This document shows, one piece after another, positions 34,481-42,719 of a stretch of 64,000 nt of DNA. The DNA is taken from contig NZ_FNBZ01000001.1 in the NCBI RefSeq assembly GCF_900102525.1, forward strand, positions 1,054,001-1,118,000. Direction: 5' to 3'. The translations under genes and the position numbers were made by a program. Below the pieces are notes generated by a model. That model did not search any database, was not told the origin of the DNA, and saw nothing but the letters and a program-made list of their open reading frames with translations. Source of the stretch: Allobosea robiniae (GTDB taxonomy: Bacteria; Pseudomonadota; Alphaproteobacteria; Rhizobiales; Beijerinckiaceae). Position 1 is the stretch's first letter; the number at the start of each line of letters is the position of its first letter.

Positions 34481-35191
34481 TCAGTAGGTCGCGCGACCGC
34501 CCGAGAGATCGAAGACCGCACCGGTCGAGAAGCTGCAGCGCTCGCTCGCGAGCCAGGCGACGAGTTCCGCCAATTCATCGACCGTTCCGAGCCGCTTCAG
34601 CGGGCTCTTGCCGATCATCGTTGCAACCGTCTCGGGGCTCATCTGCTGGAGCAGATCGGTCTCGATCGCGGCCGGCGCGACGGCATTGACGAGGACACCC
34701 GTGCCAGCCAGCTCCTTGCCATGCGCCTTGGTGAAGGCGATGACGCCGGCCTTGGCGGCGCTATAGGCGGAAAGCGTCGGCGTGCCCTCCTTGCCGGCGA
34801 GGGAGGCGGTGTTGACGATGCGGCCGTAACCGCGCGGCAGCATCGCTTTCGCCACAGCCTGCGAGCAGAGAAAGGTACCGGTCAGGTTGATCGCCTGCAC
34901 CTTCTGCCATTGTGCCAGCGGCGTCTCTGCCACTGTGGTCGAGGGGCCGGTCAGGCCGGCATTGTTGACGAGTACGGCGATGGGGCCGTGCTCGCGTTCT
35001 GTTGCGGCCAGGGCCTGTGCGACGGAAGCCTCGTCCGAGACGTCACAGGCGAGATGCCGGCGGCCCGCTGTCGCGGGCGTCGCGATATCCCAGACAACCG
35101 GGACGAGGCCGTCCTGCTCCAGCCGATCGGCGACCGCGGCGCCGATGCCCTTGGCGCCGCCGGTGACGACGGCGATCCGCCGCTCCGCCAT
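34481..35191 (-). CDS. short-chain dehydrogenase/reductase
   Basis: A 236-residue NAD(P)-dependent oxidoreductase. Cofactor motif TGGAKGIGAAVADRL (10-24), NNAG, catalytic YSAAKAG, and LSGG at the end are all in place. It follows the transaldolase gene by 8 bases, so it probably belongs to the sugar-uptake operon and may oxidise a sugar alcohol or sugar. Substrate cannot be fixed. Confidence 0.9.
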   Translation of the reverse strand: MAERRIAVVTGGAKGIGAAVADRLEQDGLVPVVWDIATPATAGRRHLACDVSDEASVAQALAATEREHGPIAVLVNNAGLTGPSTTVAETPLAQWQKVQAINLTGTFLCSQAVAKAMLPRGYGRIVNTASLAGKEGTPTLSAYSAAKAGVIAFTKAHGKELAGTGVLVNAVAPAAIETDLLQQMSPETVATMIGKSPLKRLGTVDELAELVAWLASERCSFSTGAVFDLSGGRATY

Positions 35192-35199
35192 GGCTGGGC

Positions 35200-36168
35200 T
35201 CAGCCGAGCTTCGCGGCGACGAGCTTGCGCAGGCCGCGCAGGTCCTTGACGAAGCCGCGGATGCCTTCGGCCAGCTTCTCGGTGCCCATCGCATCCTCGT
35301 TCATGGCGAAGCGGAAAGCCTTTTCGTCGTAACCCAGCTTCTTGGCGACGCCCCCTTCCATCTGCGGCGACGAAGCCGGCGAAAGGCGGCGCGGCAGGTC
35401 GCCGGTCGCGGCGGCGAGCTCGTCGAGCAGGCCAGGCCCGATGGTCAGGCGGTCGCAGCCGGCCAGCGCCTCGATCTCGCCGGTGTTGCGGAAGGAGGCA
35501 CCCATCACGACCGTCTTGATGCCGAAGGCCTTGTAATAGGCGTAGATGCTCTTGACCGAGACGACACCCGGATCGGTCTCGGCCGTGTAGGGGCCGCCGC
35601 CGGCCTTGACGTGCCAGTCGAGGATGCGGCCGACGAAGGGCGAGATCAGGAAGGCGTTGGCCTCAGCCGCCGCGACCGCCTGCGGCAGCGCGAACAGCAG
35701 GGTCAGGTTGCAGTCGATGCCCTCGCCCTGCAGCACCTTGGCGGCCTGCAGGCCCTCCCAGGTCGAGGCGATCTTGATGAGGATGCGGTCCTTCTCGACG
35801 CCACGCTCCTTGTAGGCGGCGATGATGGCGCGCGCCTTCGCGATGGTCGCTTCCGTGTCGAAGGAGAGATCGGCGTCGACCTCGGTGGAGACCCGGCCGG
35901 GGACGATCTTGGTCAGTTCCGCGCCGAAGCTCACGGCGAGGCGGTCGCAGACAGCATGGACCGCCTTCTCGCCGCTGCCCTGCTTCTTGCCCCAGCCGAT
36001 CGCCTCGTCGACGAGATGGGCATAGGCGGGGGTCTCCACCGCTTTCAGGATGAGGGTCGGGTTGGTGGTGCAGTCGACGGGCTTCAGGCGACGCACGGCC
36101 TCGATGTCGCCGGTGTCGGCGACGACGGTGGTCATCTGGCGGAGCTGGTCGAGCTTGGAGGCGGTCAT
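35200..36168 (-). CDS. tal: transaldolase
   Basis: A 322-residue pentose-phosphate enzyme that moves a dihydroxyacetone unit between sugar phosphates. The Schiff-base lysine is K132 in [12 protein letters not shown], the same position as in E. coli Tal[12 protein letters not shown] (31-41) is the N-terminal signature. GAGGATAG precedes the ATG; the frame extends to 36225 without a ribosome site. It is downstream of the CUT1 sugar importer and upstream of the SDR gene, so the set may take up and break down a pentose or sugar alcohol. Confidence 0.95.
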   Translation of the reverse strand: MTASKLDQLRQMTTVVADTGDIEAVRRLKPVDCTTNPTLILKAVETPAYAHLVDEAIGWGKKQGSGEKAVHAVCDRLAVSFGAELTKIVPGRVSTEVDADLSFDTEATIAKARAIIAAYKERGVEKDRILIKIASTWEGLQAAKVLQGEGIDCNLTLLFALPQAVAAAEANAFLISPFVGRILDWHVKAGGGPYTAETDPGVVSVKSIYAYYKAFGIKTVVMGASFRNTGEIEALAGCDRLTIGPGLLDELAAATGDLPRRLSPASSPQMEGGVAKKLGYDEKAFRFAMNEDAMGTEKLAEGIRGFVKDLRGLRKLVAAKLG

Positions 36169-36276
36169 CGGTCTATCCTCGGCAATTCTTCTTGTCGTAA
36201 CGCATTCAATGTGGCGCCTGTTCACCGCAATGGCGAGAGCGATGAAGCAGTTCCGCCATGCGGCGAGCTGACGCCC

Positions 36277-36367
36277 GCGTCATGCCCCGGGCATCCCGTG
36301 AAGGAAGGGCGCCTTTTCCGGCCTGAGCTTCTCGGGTCGAAGCTGCGCTTCGCCCGAGAATGACGCG
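36277..36367. repeat. palindromic repeat cluster downstream of the sugar permease gene
   Basis: Stem TTCTCGGGTCGAAG (36329-36342) pairs with CTTCGCCCGAGAA (36348-36360) with one bulged base, and outer GCGTCAT/ATGACGC (36277-36283, 36360-36366) close the block. GCCCCGGGC lies between. It separates the permease stop (36380) from the transaldolase start and resembles the nested cluster at 23096-23218. Confidence 0.72.
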
Positions 36368-36379
36368 TGGGGGACTCCC

Positions 36380-37216
36380 TCAGCTCTTCACCGCGCCCGA
36401 GGTCAGGCCGCCGACCATGTTCTTGCGGAACAGGTAGTAGATCACCGCCGGCGGGATGGCATAGAGCAGGCCCGCCGCCATCAGCAGGTTCCAGGGCGCG
36501 TCGTCGGCCGATAGGAAGAGACCGAGGCCCACCGCCAGCGGCACGGCCTTCTCCGAGGAGAGGAGCAGGAAGGCGTAGAGATACTCGTTCCAGGCGAGCA
36601 GCAGCGCGTAGATGCCGATAACCACCATCGAGGGCCTCATCAGCGGCAGATAGACCAGCCGGAAGAGCTGGATCGAGGTGGCGCCGTCCATCACAGCGGC
36701 CTCGTCGAGCTCCTTCGGCAATTTGTCGGACGCCTGCTTCAGCACCCAGATCGCGTAAGGCGATGCGAGCGCGACCATCGCCAGGATCAGCGAGGCCTGC
36801 GTGTTGAGCAGGCCGTAGGAGCCCATCGCCTTGTACATGGGGATGGCGAGGAAGGCGGCCGGGATCAGATAGGTCGCGAGCGCGAGGTTCATCATCATGC
36901 GCCCGCCCCTCACCTTGAGGCGGGCGATGGCGAAAGCCGCGAAGGTCGCGACGAAGAGCGTGATCAGCCCGGTCGCCACCGCGATGAAGAAGCTGTTGAA
37001 CATCTGCCGCCAGAAATTGTGCAGGTAGTAGTGCTGCTGGGCGAAGACGATCTGGAAGTTCTGCAGCGTCGGCTGGTCGGGCCAGAGCTTTCCGGCGAGC
37101 ATCGATTCCTGGTTGGAGATCGAGAGCACGAAGAGGTGATAGATCGGCAGCAGCGTCCAGACCAGGACGGGGATCGCGATCAGCAGCAGCTTGCCTTCGT
37201 CGAGGAGCTTTCTCAT
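36380..37216 (-). CDS. CUT1 sugar ABC permease, MalG-like
   Basis: A 278-residue inner-membrane permease with six helices. The EAA-type coupling loop is DEAAVMDGATSIQLFRLVYLPLMRPS near residue 195. It forms the pore with the MalF-like partner, whose stop overlaps its ATG by 4 bases (ATGA), so they are translationally coupled. A longer frame upstream is a read-through artefact. No ATPase gene follows; transaldolase and SDR genes do. Confidence 0.92.
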   Translation of the reverse strand: MRKLLDEGKLLLIAIPVLVWTLLPIYHLFVLSISNQESMLAGKLWPDQPTLQNFQIVFAQQHYYLHNFWRQMFNSFFIAVATGLITLFVATFAAFAIARLKVRGGRMMMNLALATYLIPAAFLAIPMYKAMGSYGLLNTQASLILAMVALASPYAIWVLKQASDKLPKELDEAAVMDGATSIQLFRLVYLPLMRPSMVVIGIYALLLAWNEYLYAFLLLSSEKAVPLAVGLGLFLSADDAPWNLLMAAGLLYAIPPAVIYYLFRKNMVGGLTSGAVKS

Positions 37217-38103
37217 GCGTCGGGCCCCTTCGACAGGCGCTTCACCATCACGAAGACCATCGGCAGGATCAGCGGCATGGCGACGATGATCGAGGCGATG
37301 CCGAGATCGAGATTGTTGTTGCGCATGTAGCGGATGCCGAGCGTCGCCAGCACATGGTTGAGGTCGCCCGGCCCGCCGCCCGTGAGCAGGTAGACGCTGT
37401 TGAAATCGCCCAGCGTCCAGATCATCGAGAGCATCGTCGAGGTGACGTAGAGCGTCGCCAGCGAGGGCCAGGTGATGAAGCGGAACTGCTGCCAGCGATT
37501 GGCGCCGTCGACGCTGGCGGCCTCGTAGAGGTCCTGCGCGATGGCGAGCCGGCCGGTGATCAGGATCAGCGTCCAGAACGGCAGCGACTTCCAGATGTGG
37601 ACGAAGATCGAGGAGATGAAAGCGAGCGTCGGGTCGGTCAGCCAGCCCGGTCCCTCCATGATGCCGAACCACTGGAAGAGCTGCTGGTTCACCATGCCGT
37701 TCTCGGGATTCAGCATCACCCGGAAGGACAGGATGGTCGGGATCGAGGGCACCGCCCAGGGCAGGATGAACAGCACCAGCACGATCCGGATCCAGGGCCG
37801 CTGCTGTATGAAGAAGCCGGAGAGAGCGAGCGCGATCAGGAATTTCAGGTTCACCGCGACGAACAGGAAGATGACCGTGTTGACGACGGTGCGCAGGAAG
37901 ATCGGGTCGGCGAAGAGCGCCCGGTAGGAATTCCAGTTGAGGCCGAGCCAGAGGCCATAGGCCACCGGGTAGACCACCATGACGGCGAAGACGAGGACGT
38001 AAGGGGCCAGCATGATGGCACCCCACATCGCGCGGTCGCGGGTGAAGCCCGAGTTATCCTCGCGTGGCGCCGCAAACGGCGCGGTCATGACGGCTGAGCT
38101 CAT
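37213..38103 (-). CDS. CUT1 sugar ABC permease, MalF-like
   Basis: A 296-residue permease with six helices and the EAA loop EAASVDGANRWQQFRFITWPSLA. It begins MSSAVMTAPFAAPRED, with a short cytoplasmic N-terminus. It is downstream of the binding-protein gene and coupled to the MalG-like gene. The intergenic hairpin 38207-38254 lies between it and the binding-protein gene. Confidence 0.92.
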   Translation of the reverse strand: MSSAVMTAPFAAPREDNSGFTRDRAMWGAIMLAPYVLVFAVMVVYPVAYGLWLGLNWNSYRALFADPIFLRTVVNTVIFLFVAVNLKFLIALALSGFFIQQRPWIRIVLVLFILPWAVPSIPTILSFRVMLNPENGMVNQQLFQWFGIMEGPGWLTDPTLAFISSIFVHIWKSLPFWTLILITGRLAIAQDLYEAASVDGANRWQQFRFITWPSLATLYVTSTMLSMIWTLGDFNSVYLLTGGGPGDLNHVLATLGIRYMRNNNLDLGIASIIVAMPLILPMVFVMVKRLSKGPDA

Positions 38104-38206
38104 GGACTCTCCGTGGAATTGTCACCCTGTGAAAGATACGCCGCGGCAAGGATTGCCGCGGCGGGTCGTCGATGCAAGCGGAACGAGGACCGGGCTCTAC
38201 TGTCCT

Positions 38207-38254
38207 AGCATCGGCTTGGCCCGAAAAGTGGGAGCCACTTTTCGGGCCGATGCT
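38207..38254. repeat. long hairpin repeat between binding-protein and permease genes
   Basis: AGCATCGG and CCCGAAAAGTGG (38207-38231) pair with CCACTTTTCGGG and CCGATGCT (38235-38254), giving a 20-base-pair stem with a 5-base bulge and a 3-base loop. The GAAAAGTGG core recurs widely in related genomes as far as I recall. On the minus strand it follows the binding-protein stop directly, so it may stabilise that part of the mRNA and keep binding-protein expression above permease expression. Confidence 0.82.
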
Positions 38255-39636
38255 CAGCCGGCGATCTGCTTGATGCGTGCGATCATCTCGTCCACGGCCT
38301 GCTCGGCCGGGATCTTGTCCTGGACGACGCGGTTCACCGCCTTGGCCCAGACGTTCTCGGCATTCACGGTCGTGAAATTATAGTTGTAGACGAACTGGAA
38401 CGGCACGGTGCCGTCCTTGTACTGCTTGTAGACGACCGCGCGATGCGGATCCTTGCCATCCGACCAGAACGGCGCCTCGATCGCCTTCAGCGTCGTCGGC
38501 ACCCAGCGCCCGGCCGAGCCTTCGACGAAGGGCCGCAGGTTCTCGTCCTTCATGAAGAAGACCATGAACTCCTTGGCGCGCTTCTTGTTCTTGGCATCGG
38601 CGAAGATCACCGCGGTCTTCACGGCGGCGAGGTTGGTCATCTTGCTGCCGTCCGCCTTGAGCGGGAACTCGGCGGTGCGGATGTTGTCCTCGTAGTTCTT
38701 CTTGGCTGTCGCCCGCTGCTCGGCCGTGAGAGCCTGATTGCTCATGTCGTCCATGTGCTTGCCGGCGATCGAGATCGTGGCGTTGTGCGTGGCGACGGTG
38801 GTGCGATTGTGGAAGGCGACGTTGTTGTCGGGGTCGAGCCAGTTTACCGAGGAGGGCGGCGTGCAGCCGCGCTGGAAGATGTTGGCGTAGGACTTCACCG
38901 CCTCGACCATCGCCTTCTTGTTGGCGGGCTGGTCGAGCACGATCTTGCCGTTCTCGTCGACGACCTGGGCGTTATAGGCGTTGGCGAAGGTCAGGAACGA
39001 ATAGAAGGTGTCGGACGCCGCGATGCCCATCGGGTGGCCGATGCCATAGACGCGCTTGCCCTTGGCGCGCAGCGCGCCCTGGACCTTGTCGCACCAGAAG
39101 TCCCAGTAGCCGTTCCAGGTCTTCGGGATGTCGGCCTCCTTGAAGCCGGCCTCCTCGAGCATGTCCTTCCAGTAGGTGATGTGCATCATCTGCTGCTCGA
39201 CCGGGAAGGCATAGTATGACTTCTTGCCGGTCTTGCCGTTCATCAGGAAGGTGGTCGAGACCGCCATCGGCTGGAACTCGGCCTTCATCGGCTCGATCAC
39301 GTCCGAGACGTCCTCGAGCTTGCCGTCATAGGCCCATTTGCCGGTGGTGCGGAAATCATAGGTCGTGCAGAAGCCGACATCCGGGGGCGTGCCGGCATCG
39401 ACCGCGCCGACCGATTTCGTGACGCAGTCCTCGGTCGCGTAGAGCGAGAGCTCGACCTTGACGCCCGTCGCCTTCTGGAATTTGTCGACGACCGCCAGCA
39501 GCGCGTCGTCCTCTCCCTTGTAGAAGCCCTTGGTGAACCAGGCCGTCAGCGTCTCCTGCGCCATCGCGGCGCCGGACCAGCCCGCTACGACTGCCGCGAC
39601 AGCCGTTCCCATGGCGAAATGCCGTACAAGCTTCAT
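38254..39636 (-). CDS. CUT1 ABC sugar substrate-binding protein
   Basis: A 460-residue exported binding protein: signal peptide (MKLVRHFAMGTAVAAVVAGWSGAAMAQ) followed by a family-1 extracellular solute-binding domain with typical ends (TLTAWFTKGFYKGEDDALLAVVDKFQKATG, EFMVFFMKDENLRPFVEG). GGGAGGATATCGG precedes the chosen ATG. It starts the operon with the two permeases, then transaldolase and the SDR. The ligand is likely a sugar or polyol. A LacI-like operator overlaps the leader. Confidence 0.92.
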   Translation of the reverse strand: MKLVRHFAMGTAVAAVVAGWSGAAMAQETLTAWFTKGFYKGEDDALLAVVDKFQKATGVKVELSLYATEDCVTKSVGAVDAGTPPDVGFCTTYDFRTTGKWAYDGKLEDVSDVIEPMKAEFQPMAVSTTFLMNGKTGKKSYYAFPVEQQMMHITYWKDMLEEAGFKEADIPKTWNGYWDFWCDKVQGALRAKGKRVYGIGHPMGIAASDTFYSFLTFANAYNAQVVDENGKIVLDQPANKKAMVEAVKSYANIFQRGCTPPSSVNWLDPDNNVAFHNRTTVATHNATISIAGKHMDDMSNQALTAEQRATAKKNYEDNIRTAEFPLKADGSKMTNLAAVKTAVIFADAKNKKRAKEFMVFFMKDENLRPFVEGSAGRWVPTTLKAIEAPFWSDGKDPHRAVVYKQYKDGTVPFQFVYNYNFTTVNAENVWAKAVNRVVQDKIPAEQAVDEMIARIKQIAG

Positions 39637-39650
39637 CCGATATCCTCCCA

Positions 39651-39666
39651 TTTAAACCGTTTTAAA
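39651..39666. promoter_or_regulatory. candidate LacI-type operator upstream of the sugar importer
   Basis: TTTAAACCGTTTTAAA is nearly palindromic around a central CG (two mismatched positions), the hallmark of LacI/GalR sites. It lies 14 bases before the binding-protein ATG, next to its ribosome site, where a bound repressor could block expression. No LacI-family gene is in the window. Confidence 0.5.
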
Positions 39667-39869
39667 GCGACCTTAGTCGTCTTGCCGCGACCCTAATCGA
39701 AAAGCCCCGCCCGAAACAAGCCGGGCGAGTCCCGCTAAATAGTATTTCTAATTCCAGAGTGCGCAACTGGTCCGCGGCGTGGAAACCGGGGACCGTTTCA
39801 TGGAACTGTCATCTGCCGGGACTACCGGCAGCGCCATCTCGCAGACGCGATCAAGAGATGGAGTTTGAC

Positions 39870-40850
39870 ATGCAGCGCAAGGCCCTGAGCGCCTTCATCA
39901 TCGCGGCCAGCCTCGCGGCCGCGCCGCAGGCTTTCGCCATCGAAGGCAAGCTGGTGCTCTATACCAGCCAGCCCAATACCGACGCCCAGCAGACGATCGA
40001 CGCCTTCAAGGCGAAATATCCGAAGGTCGAAATCTCCTTCGTCCGCGACGGCACGCCGCGCGTGATGGCGAAGCTCAAGGCCGAGTTCGAGGCCGGCGCC
40101 CCGCAGGCCGACGTGCTGCTCATCGCCGATGCCGTGACCATGGAAGGTCTCAAGAAGGACGGCCGCCTGCTCGCCCATGACAAGGCCGATTTAGCCGCCT
40201 ATCCGGCCGGCATCCACGACCCGCAGAAGATGTGGTTCGCGACCAAGCTGATCACCACCGGCATCGTCTACAACACCAAGGCCGCGATGAAGCCCGCGAG
40301 CTGGACGGACCTCATCAAGCCGGAGGCGAAGAATCAGCTGGCCATGCCGAGCCCGCTGAACTCCGGCGCCGCGCTGATCCACACGATCACCCTCACCAGC
40401 AACCTGGGGGACGGCTGGGGCTTCTACGAGAAACTCAAGGAGAACGGCACGCTCGCCGCCGGCGCCAATGGCGACATCCTGCGCCAGGTCGCCACCGGCG
40501 AGAAGCTCTACGGCATGATCGTCGACTTCATGCCGATCCGCGAGAAGGCCAAGGGCGCGCCGGTCGAGTTCGTCTTCCCGAGCGAGGGCGTCTCCGCCGT
40601 CAGCGAGCCGGTCGCGATCCTGAAGACCACCAGGAACCCGGAAGCCGCCAAGGCCTTCATCGATTTCCTGCTCTCCAAGGAAGGCCAGGAGCTGGCGCTG
40701 AAGCAGGGCTATGTCGCCGCCCATCCCGACGTCGCCCTGCCGGCCGGCTATCCCGCCCGCAGCGCGATCAAGCTGATGGCCTTCGACGCGGCCAAGGCGC
40801 TCGCTGAAGAGACCGCCGCCCGCAAGCGCTTCGGCTCGATCTTCGAGTGA
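39870..40850 (+). CDS. ABC substrate-binding protein, iron/phosphonate-type family
   Basis: A 326-residue exported binding protein: signal peptide (KALSAFIIAASLAAAPQAFA), then LVLYTSQPNTDAQQTIDAFKAKYPKVEISFVRDGTPRVMAKLKAEF, the pattern shared by AfuA/FutA iron binders and 2-aminoethylphosphonate or putrescine binders. The ligand cannot be told from sequence. GGAG precedes the ATG by 6 bases. The permease gene follows at once. Divergent from the sugar importer. Confidence 0.88.
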   Translation: MQRKALSAFIIAASLAAAPQAFAIEGKLVLYTSQPNTDAQQTIDAFKAKYPKVEISFVRDGTPRVMAKLKAEFEAGAPQADVLLIADAVTMEGLKKDGRLLAHDKADLAAYPAGIHDPQKMWFATKLITTGIVYNTKAAMKPASWTDLIKPEAKNQLAMPSPLNSGAALIHTITLTSNLGDGWGFYEKLKENGTLAAGANGDILRQVATGEKLYGMIVDFMPIREKAKGAPVEFVFPSEGVSAVSEPVAILKTTRNPEAAKAFIDFLLSKEGQELALKQGYVAAHPDVALPAGYPARSAIKLMAFDAAKALAEETAARKRFGSIFE

Positions 40851-40866
40851 TGACGGCTTTGCTGCC

Positions 40867-42633
40867 GTGGTGGCCAGCGCCGTGACGCTGGCCCTTGCCC
40901 GAAACATCCGGCGGGAGCCCGTGATCGCGGCCCCGCCGGCTCCACGTTTGCGCCTGCCGGAAGGCTGGAGCCTGCCTGCGCTTGTCGTCGCGGTCGCACT
41001 GCTGCTCGGCGGCCTGCCCTTCTTCAGGCTGGCCGCTGCGGCGTTCGCCCCCGGCTGGCAGTTCGCGCCGGGCGAAGCCTTCGTCGAGATGGCAAGCCGC
41101 GCAGCGATGACCGCAACCTGGCATACGCTGGAAACGGCCTCGCTCTCGGCGCTCGGCGCGCTCCTTGTCGGCGGCATCGTCGCGCTGGCGCTCGGCGTCA
41201 CCGATGTCAGGGGCAAGCGCCCCCTCGCCTTCGCCTTCGTCTTCTCGATGATGATCGCGCCGCAGGTGGCGGCGCTCGCTTTCCTGAGCCTGCTCGCGCC
41301 GAACTCGCCAATCCTCTCGCTGATCGGGCTCGCGCCGCCGCCGGGCACCCCGAACCCGCTGCTCGGGCGCGGCGGCATCATCCTGGTCATGGCCCTGCAC
41401 CACGCGCCGCTCGTCGCGATCACGCTCTGGACCGGCCTGCGCAGCATCCCGCAATCGCTGGTCGAAGCCGCGCAGATGGAGGGCGCCACGCCTGCCACGA
41501 TCACCACGCGGATCGTCATCCCGGTGCTGCGACCGCAGATCATCGCCGCCGGGCTGATCGCCTTCGTCGCAGGCGTCGGCAATTTCGGTATTCCGGCCCT
41601 GCTCGGCCTGCCCGTGAACTACCTGACGCTGCCAACGCTGATCTACCGCCGGCTGTCGAGCTTCGGCCCGTCGAGCCTCGGCGAGACGGCCGCGCTCGCG
41701 GTGCTGGTCGGCGTGGTCGCGGCGCTCGGCATCGTCGCCGCCGCGCTCGCCGCCCGCAACCAGCGTGGCAAGGTCGAGATCGAGCGGTCTCTGGAGCCCT
41801 ATTGGCTGCTCGGCCCGGCCCGGCCCTTTGTCGCTGCTGGGCTCTGGCTGCTGCTCGCTCTCAAGCTCGGCTTGCCGCTGCTCGCCCTGCTCAGCGAGGC
41901 GCTGACCCCGGCCTTGGGCGTGCCCCTCTCCTGGCAGACACTGACCTTCGACAAGTTCACGGAAGTTCTGTTCCGGCAGGCGGTGACCATGCGCGCCTTC
42001 CGCAACTCGCTGATCTTCGCCGGCAGCGCCGCGCTGATCCTCGCTATCCTTGCCATCGTTTTCGCCTATGGGCTGGAAAGGCGGCTCGGCAGGTTCCGTC
42101 GCGCCGTCGAGCTGATGATCGAACTGCCCTATGCGCTGCCGGGCATCGTCCTGGCCATCGCCTGCATCCTGATCTTCCTGAAGCCGTTGCCGCTGATCGG
42201 CGTCAGCATCTACGGCACGCCCTTCATCATCCTCTTCGCCTATCTCGCCCGCTTCCTGCCGCTGGCGCTGAAGGCGCCGGTCGCGGCCATGGCCCAGATC
42301 GAAGCGCATCACGAGGATGCCGCGAAGCTCGACGGCGCCAATCTCCCGCAGATGCTGCGCTTCATCGTCGCGCCGATCCTGGCGCCGGCTGCCGCCGTCT
42401 CGGCGCTGATGGTCTTCCTCGTCGCCTTCAACGAGTTGACGGTGTCGGCCCTGCTCTGGTCCTCGGGCACCGAGACACTCGGCGTCGTGCTGTTCAGCCT
42501 GAAGGAGGCCGGGCTTGCCGGCGAGGCGGCGGCCGTCGCGATCAGTGCCTGCGTCGTCATCCTCGTCGTGATGCTGGCGCTCGACCTGATCGGGCGCTAC
42601 CGGCAGCACAATATCCTGCCCTGGCGGATCTGA
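40867..42633 (+). CDS. FbpB-like fused ABC permease
   Basis: A 588-residue permease made of two fused six-helix halves, each with an EAA loop (LVEAAQMEGATPATITTRIVIPVLRP about residue 198-223, and EAHHEDAAKLDGANLPQMLRFIVAP about 479-503). This architecture belongs to the ferric-iron/2-aminoethylphosphonate permease family and pairs with the upstream binding protein. The start is uncertain: the first candidate is the GTG at 40867, while a GTG at 40921 after GGCGGGAGCCC has a better ribosome site. No ATPase gene follows; the next gene is a GGDEF protein. Confidence 0.85.
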   Translation: MVASAVTLALARNIRREPVIAAPPAPRLRLPEGWSLPALVVAVALLLGGLPFFRLAAAAFAPGWQFAPGEAFVEMASRAAMTATWHTLETASLSALGALLVGGIVALALGVTDVRGKRPLAFAFVFSMMIAPQVAALAFLSLLAPNSPILSLIGLAPPPGTPNPLLGRGGIILVMALHHAPLVAITLWTGLRSIPQSLVEAAQMEGATPATITTRIVIPVLRPQIIAAGLIAFVAGVGNFGIPALLGLPVNYLTLPTLIYRRLSSFGPSSLGETAALAVLVGVVAALGIVAAALAARNQRGKVEIERSLEPYWLLGPARPFVAAGLWLLLALKLGLPLLALLSEALTPALGVPLSWQTLTFDKFTEVLFRQAVTMRAFRNSLIFAGSAALILAILAIVFAYGLERRLGRFRRAVELMIELPYALPGIVLAIACILIFLKPLPLIGVSIYGTPFIILFAYLARFLPLALKAPVAAMAQIEAHHEDAAKLDGANLPQMLRFIVAPILAPAAAVSALMVFLVAFNELTVSALLWSSGTETLGVVLFSLKEAGLAGEAAAVAISACVVILVVMLALDLIGRYRQHNILPWRI

Positions 42634-42719
42634 AGCCTCTCCGTGCAGGTCATCAAAGAGCAGCCGTTGTCCCAACAGATGTGACGGAAAATTAAACTTG
42701 GGGGCGCCCTAGATGGAGC

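Noticed and set aside
36380-38026. 548-codon frame fusing the permease with upstream sequence
   Set aside because: Only the part from 37216 down has membrane helices; the upstream half is the out-of-frame reading of the MalF-like gene.
39695-39730. CGCCCG/CGGGCG hairpin with TTTT on the minus strand upstream of the sugar-binding protein
   Set aside because: It sits in the divergent promoter region, where no incoming minus-strand transcript is expected; likely chance in GC-rich DNA.
40841-40921. Possible frameshift at the start of the FbpB-like permease (short ATG frame at 40850)
   Set aside because: The short frame stops after 11 codons and shows no permease similarity; GTG starts at 40867 or 40921 explain the gene without a frameshift.
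40768-42675. 635-codon open frame on the minus strand
   Set aside because: Antisense to the FbpB-like permease; composition (His/Asp/Gln/Arg-rich) is the mirror of hydrophobic codons.
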